A DNA stretch of 64,000 nucleotides from Janibacter alkaliphilus (lineage in GTDB: Bacteria; Actinomycetota; Actinomycetes; Actinomycetales; Dermatophilaceae): NCBI RefSeq assembly GCF_013408565.1, contig NZ_JACBZX010000001.1:248001-312000 (forward strand), given 5' to 3'. Numbering within the stretch: the stretch's first letter is position 1; each line of letters begins with the position of its first letter. The notes under the pieces were generated by a model, which had not been told where the DNA came from, ran no database searches, and saw nothing but the letters and a program-made list of their open reading frames with translations. Positions 27,731-36,573 of this stretch are shown here, in pieces. The position numbers and the translations under genes were made by a program.

Positions 27731-27799
27731 TCGACGAGCACAGGTCTCCCGACCGCGCACCCGACACGGGACCCGGTCGGGCATGGACAATGGCTGCTC

Positions 27800-29053
27800 G
27801 TGGACCCGAGCACCGTGCGCTGGCTGGCCTCCCCCGAGGGGCAGGCCATGCTGCGGGCGCTGCCGGAGTACCGCGAGACCGACGCCGTCGCCGTGGCCAG
27901 CGACCTGCGCGCCCGCGGGCTGACCCCCGAACGGGCCTCGGCGCTGCTGACCCAGCAGCGGCTGCGCGCCCGGGCAACCGACAAGTTCGGTGAGTTCGCC
28001 GCCGGGATGCTCTTCACCGCCGACGGGCTGGAGCAGGCCAGCCGGGTCGAGGTCGCCGCCGGGCACGCGGGCCGCTTCGCCGCCGCGAGCCTGGCCACCG
28101 TGCACGACCTCGGCTGCGGCATCGGGGCCGACGCGATCGCGATGAGCGCCCTCGGGGTCACCGTGCACGCGGTCGACGCCGACGCCGTCACCGCCGCCGT
28201 GGCCGACGTCAACCTGCGCCCCTGGCCGGACAGCCGGGCCCGGCACGGCACCGCTGAAGGGGTGAGCCTGCCGGCCGACCCGCTGCGGGCCCGTGCCGGC
28301 GCCTGGCTCGACCCGGCCCGGCGCACCCCGGGCGTCGCCGACGCCCACGGCCGCACCCGCCGTGTCTTCCGGCTCGAGGACCTCCGCCCGACCTGGGAGC
28401 ACGTGCTCTCCGTCGCCCGCGATGTCCCGGCCACCGGGGTCAAGCTCGCCCCGTCGCTGCCGCACGACGTGCCCCCGCTGGGCACCGAGGCGCAGTGGAC
28501 CTCCTTCGGCGGCACCGCCCTGGAGTGCGCGGTGTGGTGGGGGCCGCTGGCCACCCACCACGGGCGCAGCGCCCGGGTGCTGCGCCGCGGCGCTCCCCCG
28601 GTCGAGGTGGACCAGCGCGCCGCCGACGACGACCCGCCGACCGTCGCTGCCCTGGCCGCGCTGGGGCCGTGGCTCTACGAGGCGGACCGGGCGGTCGTCC
28701 AGGCCGGCCTCGTCGGCGCGGTCACCGCCGCCACCTCCGGCGCCGAGCTCGAGCCGGGCCTGGGCTACGTCACCAGCGGCGAGCGGGTCGAGCTCGGCTA
28801 CGCCCGCCGCTACCGGGTGCTGGAGGCCATGCCCTTCTCCGTGAAGCGGCTGCGCGGCTGGCTGCGCGAGCACCAGCTCACCGGCCTGACCATCAAGAAG
28901 CGCGGCATCCGCCTCGACGAGCACCAGCTGCGCCGCCAGCTGAAGATCGGCCGGGCCGACGGCGACCAGGCCACCGTGCTGCTCACCCGGGTCGCCGGCG
29001 AGCAGACCGTGCTCGTGCTCACCGCCGACCCCGACGAACCCCCGACCTCCTGA
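27800..29053 (+). CDS. SAM-dependent methyltransferase with C-terminal THUMP-like domain
   Basis: 417 residues from GTG at 27800. Residues about 1-95 are helical (DAVAVASDLRARGLTPERASALLTQQRLRARATDKFG). A class I methyltransferase fold follows: VHDLGCGIGADAIAMSALGVTVHAVDADAVTAAVADVN (SAM motif I and the acidic residue of motif II). A THUMP-like C-terminus (VLEAMPFSVKRLRGWLREHQLTGLTIKKRGIRLDEHQLRRQL) suggests a structured-RNA substrate, as in trimethylguanosine-synthase-like proteins. GACAAT eight bases before the GTG and no ribosome-binding site suggest leaderless translation. The methylated substrate is unknown. Confidence 0.82.
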   Translation: MDPSTVRWLASPEGQAMLRALPEYRETDAVAVASDLRARGLTPERASALLTQQRLRARATDKFGEFAAGMLFTADGLEQASRVEVAAGHAGRFAAASLATVHDLGCGIGADAIAMSALGVTVHAVDADAVTAAVADVNLRPWPDSRARHGTAEGVSLPADPLRARAGAWLDPARRTPGVADAHGRTRRVFRLEDLRPTWEHVLSVARDVPATGVKLAPSLPHDVPPLGTEAQWTSFGGTALECAVWWGPLATHHGRSARVLRRGAPPVEVDQRAADDDPPTVAALAALGPWLYEADRAVVQAGLVGAVTAATSGAELEPGLGYVTSGERVELGYARRYRVLEAMPFSVKRLRGWLREHQLTGLTIKKRGIRLDEHQLRRQLKIGRADGDQATVLLTRVAGEQTVLVLTADPDEPPTS

Positions 29054-29110
29054 CCGCGCCTGTTGTCGAGGAGCCCGTGGGGCGAAGGGGGCTCGCGTAG
29101 CCTTCGCCCC

Positions 29111-30352
29111 GTGCCCTCACCTCGCCTCGCCCTGATCGCCTGCACCAGCGCCCTGGTGGTCACCGCCTGCGCCGGCAGCGACGGCTCCGGCCGCGCCTCC
29201 GGCGGCGGCTCCTCGACGAGCGGCAGCGACGGCGCCTCCTCCGTCTCCAGGTCGCCGTCGAGCACCGCCAGCCCGTCGAGCACGGCCAGCCCGAGCGTGA
29301 GCAGCTGCGTGCAGCAGACCGCCGACGCGCTCTCCCCCACCGAGCAGGCCGGCCAGCTGATCATGGCCGCGCTGGAGCCAGGTGCCGGCAGCACCGGCCT
29401 CGACCCCTACATCCGCGACCAGGGCCTGGGCTCGATGCTCTACCTCGGCGGCTGGCAGGACGCGGGCACCGTCGCCGCGGCGAGCACCCACCTGCAGCAG
29501 GTCGCGCCCGAGGCCGACGGCACCACCATCGGCATGCTCGTCGCCGCCGACCAGGAGGGCGGCGAGGTGCAGCAGCTGACCGGCTCCGGCTTCTCCACCA
29601 TCCCCAGCGGGCTGGAGCAGGCGCAGATGTCCCCCGACGAGCTGCGTACCGCCGCCGAGGGCTGGGGCGACGAGCTGCGTGCCGCCGGCGTCAACGTCAA
29701 CCTCTCCCCCGTCGCCGACACCGTCCCCGAGGAGATCGGCACCGGCAACGCCCCGATCGGCCGCTTCGGCCGGCAGTACGGCTCCACCCCGGAGGCGGCG
29801 GCCCAGGGCGCCAGCGACTTCGCCTACGGGATGCTGCGCGCCCAGGTCCAGCCGACGGTCAAGCACTTCCCCGGGCTGGGCCGGGTCACCGGCAACACCG
29901 ACATGACCGCCGAGGGGATCACCGACGACGTCGCCGACACCGACGACCCCTACCTCGAGCCCTTCGCCGAGACCATCGACACCGGCACCCGCATCGTCAT
30001 GGTCAGCTCGGCCCGCTACCCGCAGCTCGACCCCGAGGAGCCGGCGCTCTTCTCCGAGCCGATCGTCACCGACCTGCTGCGCGAGCAGATGGGCTTCGAA
30101 GGGGTGGTCATCACCGACGACGTGGGCGCCGCCGAGGCGGTGGCCGCCTACCCGGTGGCCGAGCGGGCCACCGGCTTCATCGACGCCGGCGGCGACATCG
30201 TACTCACCGCCAGCCCGGCGCAGGTGCCGACGATGGTCGAGGCGATCACCGCCGAGGCCGAGGCGGACGAGGACTTCGCGGCGAAGGTCGACGACGCCCT
30301 CCTGCGCGTGCTCACCCTCAAGGAAGGCATGGGCCTGCTGCGCTGCGGCTGA
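29111..30352 (+). CDS. GH3-family (NagZ/LpqI-like) lipoprotein, acid/base His not conserved
   Basis: 413 residues. GTG at 29111 lies seven bases after TAGCCT (29098-29103). The lipoprotein signal ends in VVTAC (Cys about 20), followed by a Ser/Gly-rich linker and a family 3 glycoside hydrolase barrel: AADQEGGEVQQL (NagZ-type DQEGGxV), NLSPVADT, FGRQYGS, VKHFPGLGRVTGNTD, and the nucleophile Asp in GVVITDDVGA. In NagZ the loop reads KHFPGHGDTxxDSH, where the His is the general acid/base; here that loop reads GLGRVTGNTD, so the usual His is missing. It probably acts on cell-wall muropeptides outside the membrane, or only binds them. Confidence 0.8.
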   Translation: MPSPRLALIACTSALVVTACAGSDGSGRASGGGSSTSGSDGASSVSRSPSSTASPSSTASPSVSSCVQQTADALSPTEQAGQLIMAALEPGAGSTGLDPYIRDQGLGSMLYLGGWQDAGTVAAASTHLQQVAPEADGTTIGMLVAADQEGGEVQQLTGSGFSTIPSGLEQAQMSPDELRTAAEGWGDELRAAGVNVNLSPVADTVPEEIGTGNAPIGRFGRQYGSTPEAAAQGASDFAYGMLRAQVQPTVKHFPGLGRVTGNTDMTAEGITDDVADTDDPYLEPFAETIDTGTRIVMVSSARYPQLDPEEPALFSEPIVTDLLREQMGFEGVVITDDVGAAEAVAAYPVAERATGFIDAGGDIVLTASPAQVPTMVEAITAEAEADEDFAAKVDDALLRVLTLKEGMGLLRCG

Positions 30353-30364
30353 GGCCCGACGACG

Positions 30365-30400
30365 AGCAGCCCCCGCGACCGGCCGGTCGCGGGGGCTGCT
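30365..30400. terminator. Terminator between the GH3 gene and the betaine ABC operon
   Basis: Perfect 16-bp inverted repeat AGCAGCCCCCGCGACC (30365-30380) and complement (30385-30400), with a GGCC loop. It serves two convergent genes. Confidence 0.85.
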
Positions 30401-30457
30401 GCGGTCAGCGGTGAGGCGGGCCTCCCAGCACGCGCACGTGCCGGGAGACGCCGGGCC

Positions 30458-31381
30458 TCACTCGGACTCGGTGAGCTGGGTCTCGAAGGCCTCGGGGTTC
30501 TCCTCGAGCCACGCGTCGATGGCCTCGGCCTCCTTGCCCTCGCCGTACTCGTTGACGACCATGTCCTCGAGCGAGCCGTACTGCTCGTCGTCGAGCTGGA
30601 TGCCCTCGATGAGCTCGGCCGCCTCCGGGAACTCCTCGGCGAAGCCGGCGGTGCCGAGGAAGTGCAGGCCCTCGGACTCGCCCAGCGCCCCCTTCGGGTC
30701 CTCGAGGTCACGCATCCCGAACTCGCTGTTCGCCCAGAAGGGACGCCACAGGGTGACGACGATCTCCTCCTCGGCGTCGGTGGCCTTCTCCAGCTCGGCG
30801 AGCATGCCGGCGGTGGAGGAGGTCACGAGCTCGAAGTCGCTGTCCAGGCCGTACTCCGGGATGACGCTGTCCTGGGTGGCCTCGGTGAGACCGGCGCCGG
30901 GCTCGATGCCGATGATCTTGCCGTCGAGCTCGGAGGCCATGTCCGGCAGATCCTCGATCGACTGGATCTCGCTGTACTCCGGGACCGCGAAGGTGAGCTT
31001 CGCGTTGTCGTAGTACGTGCCGATGTCCTCGATGTCGTCGCCGTACTCGTCCATGTAGGACGCGTGGGTGACCTCCGGCCAGGCCGAGGGGTACATGTCC
31101 ACGTCGCCCTGGGAGAGGGCGGTGTAGAGCGGGGCCGCCTCGGTGAGCTCCTCCATCTCGACGGTGTAGCCCTGCTTCTCCAGCTGGTCCTCGAGGAGGT
31201 AGGCGGTGCTCAGCCCGTCGGTCCAGGACGGGATGAAGCCCATCGTGATGGTGCCCTTGTCACCGCCCTCGCCGGAGCCCCCGGAGTCGCCGGAGTCGTC
31301 GCTGCCGCAGGCGGCCAGGACCAGGCCGAGCGCGCTGACGCCGGCCACGGTCGCCGCTCGTCGGGTGTGTCGAGCAGTCAT
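30458..31381 (-). CDS. proX: Glycine betaine/choline-type ABC transporter substrate-binding lipoprotein
   Basis: 307 residues. Signal with lipobox VLAAC (Cys about 25), acidic linker, then an OpuAC-type domain: TITMGFIPSWTDGLSTAYLLEDQLEKQGYTVE, ALSQGDVDMYPSAWPEVTHASYMDEYGDD, IIGIEPGAGLTEATQ, and EIVVTLWRPFWANSEFGMRDLEDP. The tryptophans in PSAWPE, IPSWTDG and LWRPFW are candidates for the aromatic cage that holds quaternary amines. The protein is strikingly acidic. ATG at 31381 has GAAGGAGAG upstream. It is last of the proV-proW-proX operon, 47 nt after proW, and probably osmoprotective. Confidence 0.9.
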   Translation of the reverse strand: MTARHTRRAATVAGVSALGLVLAACGSDDSGDSGGSGEGGDKGTITMGFIPSWTDGLSTAYLLEDQLEKQGYTVEMEELTEAAPLYTALSQGDVDMYPSAWPEVTHASYMDEYGDDIEDIGTYYDNAKLTFAVPEYSEIQSIEDLPDMASELDGKIIGIEPGAGLTEATQDSVIPEYGLDSDFELVTSSTAGMLAELEKATDAEEEIVVTLWRPFWANSEFGMRDLEDPKGALGESEGLHFLGTAGFAEEFPEAAELIEGIQLDDEQYGSLEDMVVNEYGEGKEAEAIDAWLEENPEAFETQLTESE

Positions 31382-31428
31382 GATGCTCTCCTTCCTGCCC
31401 GGCGCCCTTCGACGCCGGATGGTGGTCG

Positions 31429-32316
31429 TCAGGCGCGGCCCAGCCGGCCGCGCACGAGTCGGTAGAGGGAGTGGGGGTGCTTCTCGGGCTCGCCGAGGGC
31501 CGAGGTCACCCGGTCGAGGAAGATCGCCAGGATGACGACGCCGAGCCCGGCCTCGACGCCCTGCGGCACGTTCAGGCTGGCGATCGAGGCGGCGACCTCC
31601 TTGCCCAGGCCGTCGGCGCCGGCCAGGCCGGCGATGACCGCCATCGACAGGGCCAGCATGATCACCTGGTTGATCCCGGCCATGATCGTCGGCACGGCCA
31701 GCGGGAGCTGGATGCCGCGCAGGATCTGGCGCGGGGTGGCGCCGAAGGCCTGCCCGGCCTCGACCGTCTCGCCGTCGACCTGCCGGATGCCCAGCTCGGT
31801 GAAGCGCACCCCGGGCGGGAAGGCGAAGATCACCGTGGCGAAGAGGCCCGGGACGACCCCGATGCTGAAGAAGATGATCGCCGGGATGAGGTAGACGAAG
31901 GCGGGCATCGTCTGCATGAAGTCCAGCAGCGGCCGGACCAGGGTGCTGACCAGGTCGCTGCGGGCGGCGGCGATGCCGATCGGCACGGCGAGCACGACGG
32001 CGATGAGCGCCGCGGCCAGGACCAGCGCCAGGGTCAGCATGGCGTTCTCCCACTGCTCCATCGAGACGACCAGCGCGAAGGTGAGCGCGGTCCCGACGGC
32101 CAGCTGCCAGGAGCGCACCAGCCAGGCGATGAGCGAGAGGATGATGATCGCGACGAGCGGCGGCGGGGCGAGCAGGATGTCGGTGAGCAGCTGGATGATC
32201 CAGCTCATGCCCTCGCTGAGGGCGTCGAAGAGCCATCCGGCGTTGTCGGTGAGCCAGTCGATGCCACGGTCGGCCCACTCGCCGATCTCGATCCGGGGGA
32301 AGTCCTCGGTGTCCAT
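31429..32316 (-). CDS. proW: Glycine betaine/proline-type ABC transporter permease
   Basis: 295 residues. The membrane domain carries the EAA loop: VEAGQAFGATPRQILRGIQLPLAVPTIMAGINQVIMLALSMAVIAGLAGADGLGKEV, typical of ProW/OpuAB permeases. An N-terminal extension (FPRIEIGEWADRGIDWLTDNAGWLFDAL) precedes the first helix. Helices include LVAIIILSLIAWLV, LTFALVVSMEQWENAMLTLALVLAAALIAVVLAVPIGI and FVYLIPAIIFFSIGVVPGLFATVIFAFPP. The ATG at 32316 shares a base with the proV stop (TGATG), indicating coupled translation. Confidence 0.93.
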   Translation of the reverse strand: MDTEDFPRIEIGEWADRGIDWLTDNAGWLFDALSEGMSWIIQLLTDILLAPPPLVAIIILSLIAWLVRSWQLAVGTALTFALVVSMEQWENAMLTLALVLAAALIAVVLAVPIGIAAARSDLVSTLVRPLLDFMQTMPAFVYLIPAIIFFSIGVVPGLFATVIFAFPPGVRFTELGIRQVDGETVEAGQAFGATPRQILRGIQLPLAVPTIMAGINQVIMLALSMAVIAGLAGADGLGKEVAASIASLNVPQGVEAGLGVVILAIFLDRVTSALGEPEKHPHSLYRLVRGRLGRA

Positions 32317-33479
32317 CACTCACCACCTCCCGCGTCCGCGCCGCCGGGTGGTGGTCCGCCCACCGCCGGCGCCGAGGGGCCGGGCGTCGCCGCGTGGCTC
32401 CCGGACTGGGCGCCCGGGGCCTCCTCGGCGACCTGACCCGTCACCCGCTCGCCGTCCGGGGTGCCGCCGGCGGCCAGCAGGGTGGCCAGCGGCACGGAGC
32501 CGACGAGCCGCCCGTCGTCGAGGACCGAGATCGGCCCGCCGTGCCGGGCGGCGACGGTGTAGAGGTCGGCCAGCAGGTCGGTCGGGCCGGCGACCGCGCC
32601 GCCCGGGTCGGGGGTGCTGCCGGCGGCCTGCTCCGGGGCGCGCATGACGTCGGCGGCGGTGAGCACCCGGCTGCGGTCGACGTCCTGGACGAACTGGGAG
32701 ACGTAGCTGTTCACCGGCTCGTTGAGGATCTCCTGCGAGGTGCCGATCTGCTCGATCTCGCCGCCGCGCATCATCGCGATCCGGTCGCCGAGGCGCATCG
32801 CCTCGTTGAGGTCGTGGGTGATGAAGAGGATGGTCTTGCCGAGCCGGTCCTGCAGCTCGACGAGCTGGTCCTGCATGCCGCGGCGGATCAGCGGGTCGAG
32901 CGCGCTGAAGGCCTCGTCCATGAGCAGCACGTCGGTGCCGGCGGCGAGGGCCCGGGCCAGCCCGACCCGCTGCCGCATCCCGCCGGAGAGCTCCGAGGGC
33001 ATCGAGCCGCCCCAGCCGCCGAGGTCGACCATGCCGAGCGCCTCCTCGGCCTTCTTCTCCCGCTCCGAGCGGTTCACGCCCTGGATCTCCAGCGCGTAGG
33101 CGGCGTTCTCCCCGACGGTGCGGTGCGGCAGCAGCGCGAAGTGCTGGAAGACCATGCTGATCTTCTCCCGACGCACCCGGCGCAGCTCGTCCCCCTTCGC
33201 CCGGGTCACGTCGAGGTCGTCGATCGTCACCTCGCCGCTGGTCGGCTCCAGCAGCCCGTTGACCATCCGGATCAGCGTCGACTTGCCCGAGCCGGAGAGG
33301 CCCATGACGACGAAGATCTCGCCCGGTGACACGTCGAAGGTGGCGTTCACGACCGCAGCGGTCAGGCCCATCTCGTCCTTGATCTCGTCCCGGCTGCGGC
33401 CCTCCTTCAGGGCAGCGATGCCTCGCTCCGGGCGGCGACCGAAGACCTTGTAGAGGTGTCTGACGCTGATCGAGCTCAT
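32316..33479 (-). CDS. proV: Glycine betaine/proline-type ABC transporter ATP-binding protein
   Basis: 387 residues. ATP-binding cassette with Walker A GLSGSGKST (about 59-67), Q-loop MVFQHFALLPHRTV, signature LSGGMRQRVGLARAL, Walker B VLLMDEAFSALDP and switch His ITHDLNEA. The N-terminal VRHLYKVFGRRPERGIAALKEGRSRDEI is the ProV/OpuAA-specific extension. The C-terminal region (about 275-350) looks like a reduced CBS module, followed by a Pro/Gly/Ala-rich tail (GGPPPGGADAGGGE). In OpuA-like systems the CBS part senses ionic strength; whether it does so here is inference. First gene of proVWX. Confidence 0.93.
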   Translation of the reverse strand: MSSISVRHLYKVFGRRPERGIAALKEGRSRDEIKDEMGLTAAVVNATFDVSPGEIFVVMGLSGSGKSTLIRMVNGLLEPTSGEVTIDDLDVTRAKGDELRRVRREKISMVFQHFALLPHRTVGENAAYALEIQGVNRSEREKKAEEALGMVDLGGWGGSMPSELSGGMRQRVGLARALAAGTDVLLMDEAFSALDPLIRRGMQDQLVELQDRLGKTILFITHDLNEAMRLGDRIAMMRGGEIEQIGTSQEILNEPVNSYVSQFVQDVDRSRVLTAADVMRAPEQAAGSTPDPGGAVAGPTDLLADLYTVAARHGGPISVLDDGRLVGSVPLATLLAAGGTPDGERVTGQVAEEAPGAQSGSHAATPGPSAPAVGGPPPGGADAGGGE

Positions 33480-33720
33480 GGGTCTCCGTGGTCGACGACA
33501 GGTGGCGACCGTCGTCCGCACACGCTCCCCACCAGGCGTCGCCCGGCCGAGCGGCTCCGCTCGACAGGCGTCAGCCCGGACGCGGTGCGTCGGCAGGACG
33601 GCCTCTCGCCGTCCATATGAACAGGTCAGCCGCCCCCGCGCCGAGACCGGCGGCGGATCGTAACCCGAACGCAACGCCCTCGCATCTCGAGCGAAGCACC
33701 GATCGGCGGGTCCGTCGCGG
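33480..33720. other. Intergenic region between proV and tsaD
   Basis: 241 nt with no gene. On the minus strand GTTGCG and TTACGAT (about 33658-33680) could form a proV promoter, but the spacing is poor. No strong hairpin for the end of tsaD is obvious. Confidence 0.4.
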
Positions 33721-34800
33721 TCAGTGCGGGTGGTCGTGGTCGACGTCGACCGGCAGCCCGGACTGGACGTCGGTGACCGGCATCGAGGAGTCCGCCGGCA
33801 GGTCGAGCGCGCTGGCCGGGCGACCCTTGAGCAGCATCTGCGCGCCCAGGCTGGCGACCATCGCACCGTTGTCGGTGCACAGCCCCGGCCGGGGCACCCG
33901 CAGCAGCAGCCCGGCGTCGTCGCAGCGGGCCTGGGCCATCGCCCGCAGCCGGGAGTTGGCCGCCACGCCGCCGCCGATCTGCAGCGCGTCGACGCCCTGC
34001 TCCCGGCAGGCCAGCACCGCCTTGCGGGTGAGCACGTCGACGACCGCCTCCTGGAAGGAGGCGGCCACGTCGGCCACCGGCACGTCCTCGCCGTCGACGC
34101 GGCGGGTCTCCACCCAGCGCGCCACCGCGGTCTTGAGCCCGGAGAAGGAGAAGTCGAAGCGGTGCCGCTCCATGTCCCGGCCGCTGGTCAGTCCGCGGGG
34201 GAAGTCGATGGTGATCTGGCCGTCGGCGGCGGCCCGGTCGATGTGCGGTCCCCCGGGGAAGGGCAGGCCGAGCACCCGGGCGACCTTGTCGAAGGCCTCC
34301 CCGGCGGCGTCGTCGATGGTCGCGCCGAGGCTGCGGATGTCGTGGGTGACGTCCGGGACGAGCAGCAGCGAGGAGTGGCCGCCGCTGACGAGCATCGCCA
34401 TCGTCGGCTCCGGCAGCGGGCCGTGCTCGACGATGTCCACGGCGACGTGGCTGGCCAGGTGGTTCACCCCGTAGAGCGGGATGCCGAGCGAGAGGGCCAG
34501 CGCCTTGGCCGAGGCGACCCCGACCATGAGCGCCCCGGCGAGCCCCGGGCCGGAGGTCACCGAGATGGCGTCCAGGTCGCGCAGGCTCACCCCGGCGTCG
34601 GCGCAGGCACGCTCGATGGTCGGGACCATCGCCTCGAGGTGGGCGCGGCTGGCGACCTCGGGCACGACGCCGCCGAAGCGGGCGTGCTCGTCGACGCTGC
34701 TGGCGACCGCGTCGACGAGCAGGCGCTCGCCGTGGACGATGCCGACGCCGGTCTCGTCGCACGAGGTCTCGATGCCGAGGACGAGGGGCTGGTCGCTCAT
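33721..34800 (-). CDS. tsaD: tRNA N6-threonylcarbamoyladenosine synthase catalytic subunit TsaD
   Basis: 359 residues. Opens [16 protein letters not shown]; metal ligands His about 114 and His about 118 (NHLASH). Other marks are [12 protein letters not shown], the [18 protein letters not shown] block, and [12 protein letters not shown] then CTDNGAMVA. It transfers the threonylcarbamoyl group to A37 of ANN-decoding tRNAs together with TsaB and TsaE, encoded just upstream. The ATG overlaps the rimI stop by 4 nt (ATGA). The C-terminus is His/Asp-rich (VDVDHDHPH). Last gene of the alr-tsaD operon. Confidence 0.96.
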   Translation of the reverse strand: MSDQPLVLGIETSCDETGVGIVHGERLLVDAVASSVDEHARFGGVVPEVASRAHLEAMVPTIERACADAGVSLRDLDAISVTSGPGLAGALMVGVASAKALALSLGIPLYGVNHLASHVAVDIVEHGPLPEPTMAMLVSGGHSSLLLVPDVTHDIRSLGATIDDAAGEAFDKVARVLGLPFPGGPHIDRAAADGQITIDFPRGLTSGRDMERHRFDFSFSGLKTAVARWVETRRVDGEDVPVADVAASFQEAVVDVLTRKAVLACREQGVDALQIGGGVAANSRLRAMAQARCDDAGLLLRVPRPGLCTDNGAMVASLGAQMLLKGRPASALDLPADSSMPVTDVQSGLPVDVDHDHPH

Positions 34801-35306
34801 GCCGGACCTCCGGCGGGCTGGTCGGCCGCGGTCTGGTCCGCGCTCGGGCGGGTGAGCTCGTGGGCGAGCACGAGCGCGTCCACGCTCTGGTAGTAGCCGC
34901 GGCGGGTGGCGACGGTGGCGAAGCCGGAGCGCTCGTAGAGCCCCCGGGCCGCGGCGTTGTCGGCGCGGACCTCGAGCATGATCCGCTGCGCACCGGCCTG
35001 GCGGGCCCGGGCCACGAGCTCGTCGAGCAGGCGCTGCCCCAGCCCGTGGCCGCGGCCGCGGGGGTGCACCGCGATCGTCATGACGTCGCTGACCTCGCCG
35101 CCGTGGTCCAGCCCGGCGTAGCCGAGCACGCCGTCGGGGTCGGTGAGCACGAGGTAGTCGCGGCGCGGGCGGCCGGCCAGCTCGTGCCACCACGAGGCGA
35201 GGTCCCACGCGTCCTGCGGGAAGAGCTCCTGCTCGAGCGCGGCGACCTGCTCCAGGTCGGGCCACCCCAGCTCGCGCAGCACGATCTCGCGCGTCGCGGC
35301 GCTCAC
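34797..35306 (-). CDS. rimI: Ribosomal protein S18-alanine N-acetyltransferase (RimI-like)
   Basis: 169 residues from GTG at 35306, overlapping the tsaB stop by 4 nt. A GNAT fold: [52 protein letters not shown] (acetyl-CoA pyrophosphate loop RGRGHGLG), and [29 protein letters not shown]. The LEVR.DN..A..LYE.GF block is RimI-specific. It acetylates an N-terminal alanine, classically of S18; in this operon position it is the standard RimI. The C-terminal 15 residues are Ala/Gln-rich and dispensable-looking. Confidence 0.92.
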   Translation of the reverse strand: MSAATREIVLRELGWPDLEQVAALEQELFPQDAWDLASWWHELAGRPRRDYLVLTDPDGVLGYAGLDHGGEVSDVMTIAVHPRGRGHGLGQRLLDELVARARQAGAQRIMLEVRADNAAARGLYERSGFATVATRRGYYQSVDALVLAHELTRPSADQTAADQPAGGPA

Positions 35307-36073
35307 TGCTGCCCCTCGCTCTGGTCCTCGGTCACGGCGGCGCGGGTCGGCTGCACCTGCTGGCGGCGGGCCCCGGTGCCGCGTCCCGCGGGGCGGTTGG
35401 GGCCACCGGCGGCCAGCGCCGACTTCGCGGTGCCGGGGGTGGCGGCGTCCGGACGGCGCAGGTAGAGCGGTTCTGCGGGCATCGGGGCGCCGGAGCGGAT
35501 CCGGTGCACGGCGAGCTCGGCGAGCGCCGCGGCCGAGACGTCGAGGGGCTCGCCGCCACGGGTGAGCAGCTCGGGGTAGAGCAGCGGGCCGCGGCCGACG
35601 GTCGGCAGGGCCCGCACCTCGTCGGAGAGGTCACCGGGTCGGGTGACCGCGGGCTCCTCCAGCGGCTCGGCGCGACCCTCGGTGCAGCGGTAGCGGGCGT
35701 GGTAGACCTCGCGGCGCCGGGCGTCGGTGGCCACGAGCAGCTCGCCGGTGGCACCCGCCGCGGCCGCCTCGTGGGCCAGCGCGTCGAGGGAGCACACCCC
35801 GTGCACCGGGATGCCCAGCGCGAGGCCCATCGTGCGTGCGGTGACCAGCCCGACCCGCAGCCCGGTGAAGGGGCCGGGTCCGGTGCCGACGGCGACGTCG
35901 GTCAGCTGGTCCGGGGTCAGCCCGGCGAGGTCCAGCGCCTCCTGCACCAGCGGGGCCAGCAGCTCGGTGTGCCGGCGGGCGTCCAGCGCGGTGCGCTCGG
36001 CGAGCACCCGCTGCCCGTCGTGCACGGCGACGGTGATCGCCGAGGTCGCGGTGTCCAGCGCCAGCAACCTCAC
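35303..36073 (-). CDS. tsaB: tRNA threonylcarbamoyladenosine biosynthesis protein TsaB
   Basis: 256 residues from GTG at 36073. [20 protein letters not shown] opens the actin-like (ASKHA) fold; [33 protein letters not shown] is the TsaB signature. The C-terminal 40 residues ([18 protein letters not shown]...) are basic and probably disordered. It scaffolds TsaD and TsaE in making t6A. It overlaps tsaE and rimI by 4 nt on each side. Confidence 0.94.
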   Translation of the reverse strand: MRLLALDTATSAITVAVHDGQRVLAERTALDARRHTELLAPLVQEALDLAGLTPDQLTDVAVGTGPGPFTGLRVGLVTARTMGLALGIPVHGVCSLDALAHEAAAAGATGELLVATDARRREVYHARYRCTEGRAEPLEEPAVTRPGDLSDEVRALPTVGRGPLLYPELLTRGGEPLDVSAAALAELAVHRIRSGAPMPAEPLYLRRPDAATPGTAKSALAAGGPNRPAGRGTGARRQQVQPTRAAVTEDQSEGQQ

Positions 36074-36573
36074 GACGTCTCCCCCGTCGGCCCGCCCGTC
36101 GTCTCCCCCAGCCGGGCCAGGACCGTCTCCGCGCTCGTGCCCTGCCAGCGCTCCCCGACCGGGCGCACGACGAGGTCGCGGGAACCGTCCCCGTCGGCGA
36201 CCAGGGCCAGCTCGAGCCGGTCCTCGCTGAGGGTCTCGGCCAGCCCCTCGCCCCACTCGACGACGGTCACGGCGGCGGCCAGGTCGGTGTCCAGGTCGAG
36301 GTCGTCGAGCTCGGCGGCGCCGCCGAGGCGGTAGGCGTCGACGTGCACCAGCTCGGGTCCGCCGACCAGCGAGGGGTGCCGCCGGGCGATGACGAAGGTG
36401 GGCGAGGTGACCGGTCCGCGCACCCCCAGCCCCTCGCCGAGACCCTGGGTGAAGGTGGTCTTGCCGGCGCCGAGGTCCCCGGTGAGCACGACGAGGTCAC
36501 CGGCCCGCAGCAGGCCGGCGAGCGCCCGGCCGGCCGCGGCGGTCTGCTCGGCGGTGCGCAGGCGCAGGCTCAT
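36070..36573 (-). CDS. tsaE: tRNA threonylcarbamoyladenosine biosynthesis ATPase TsaE
   Basis: 167 residues. P-loop GDLGAGKTT (about 32-40), then FTQGLGEGLGVRGPVTSPTFVI and HVDAYRLGGAAELDDLDLD, and VVEWGEGL: all characteristic of TsaE. It hydrolyses ATP to drive turnover of the TsaBD complex. ATG at 36573 overlaps the hydrolase stop by 4 nt. Confidence 0.95.
   Translation of the reverse strand: MSLRLRTAEQTAAAGRALAGLLRAGDLVVLTGDLGAGKTTFTQGLGEGLGVRGPVTSPTFVIARRHPSLVGGPELVHVDAYRLGGAAELDDLDLDTDLAAAVTVVEWGEGLAETLSEDRLELALVADGDGSRDLVVRPVGERWQGTSAETVLARLGETTGGPTGETS

Noticed and set aside
27467..27799. N-terminal extension of the methyltransferase into the repeat cluster
   Set aside because: The translated text is repeats of the 46-bp units (e.g. 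ITSTQADHLHP), not conserved protein sequence.
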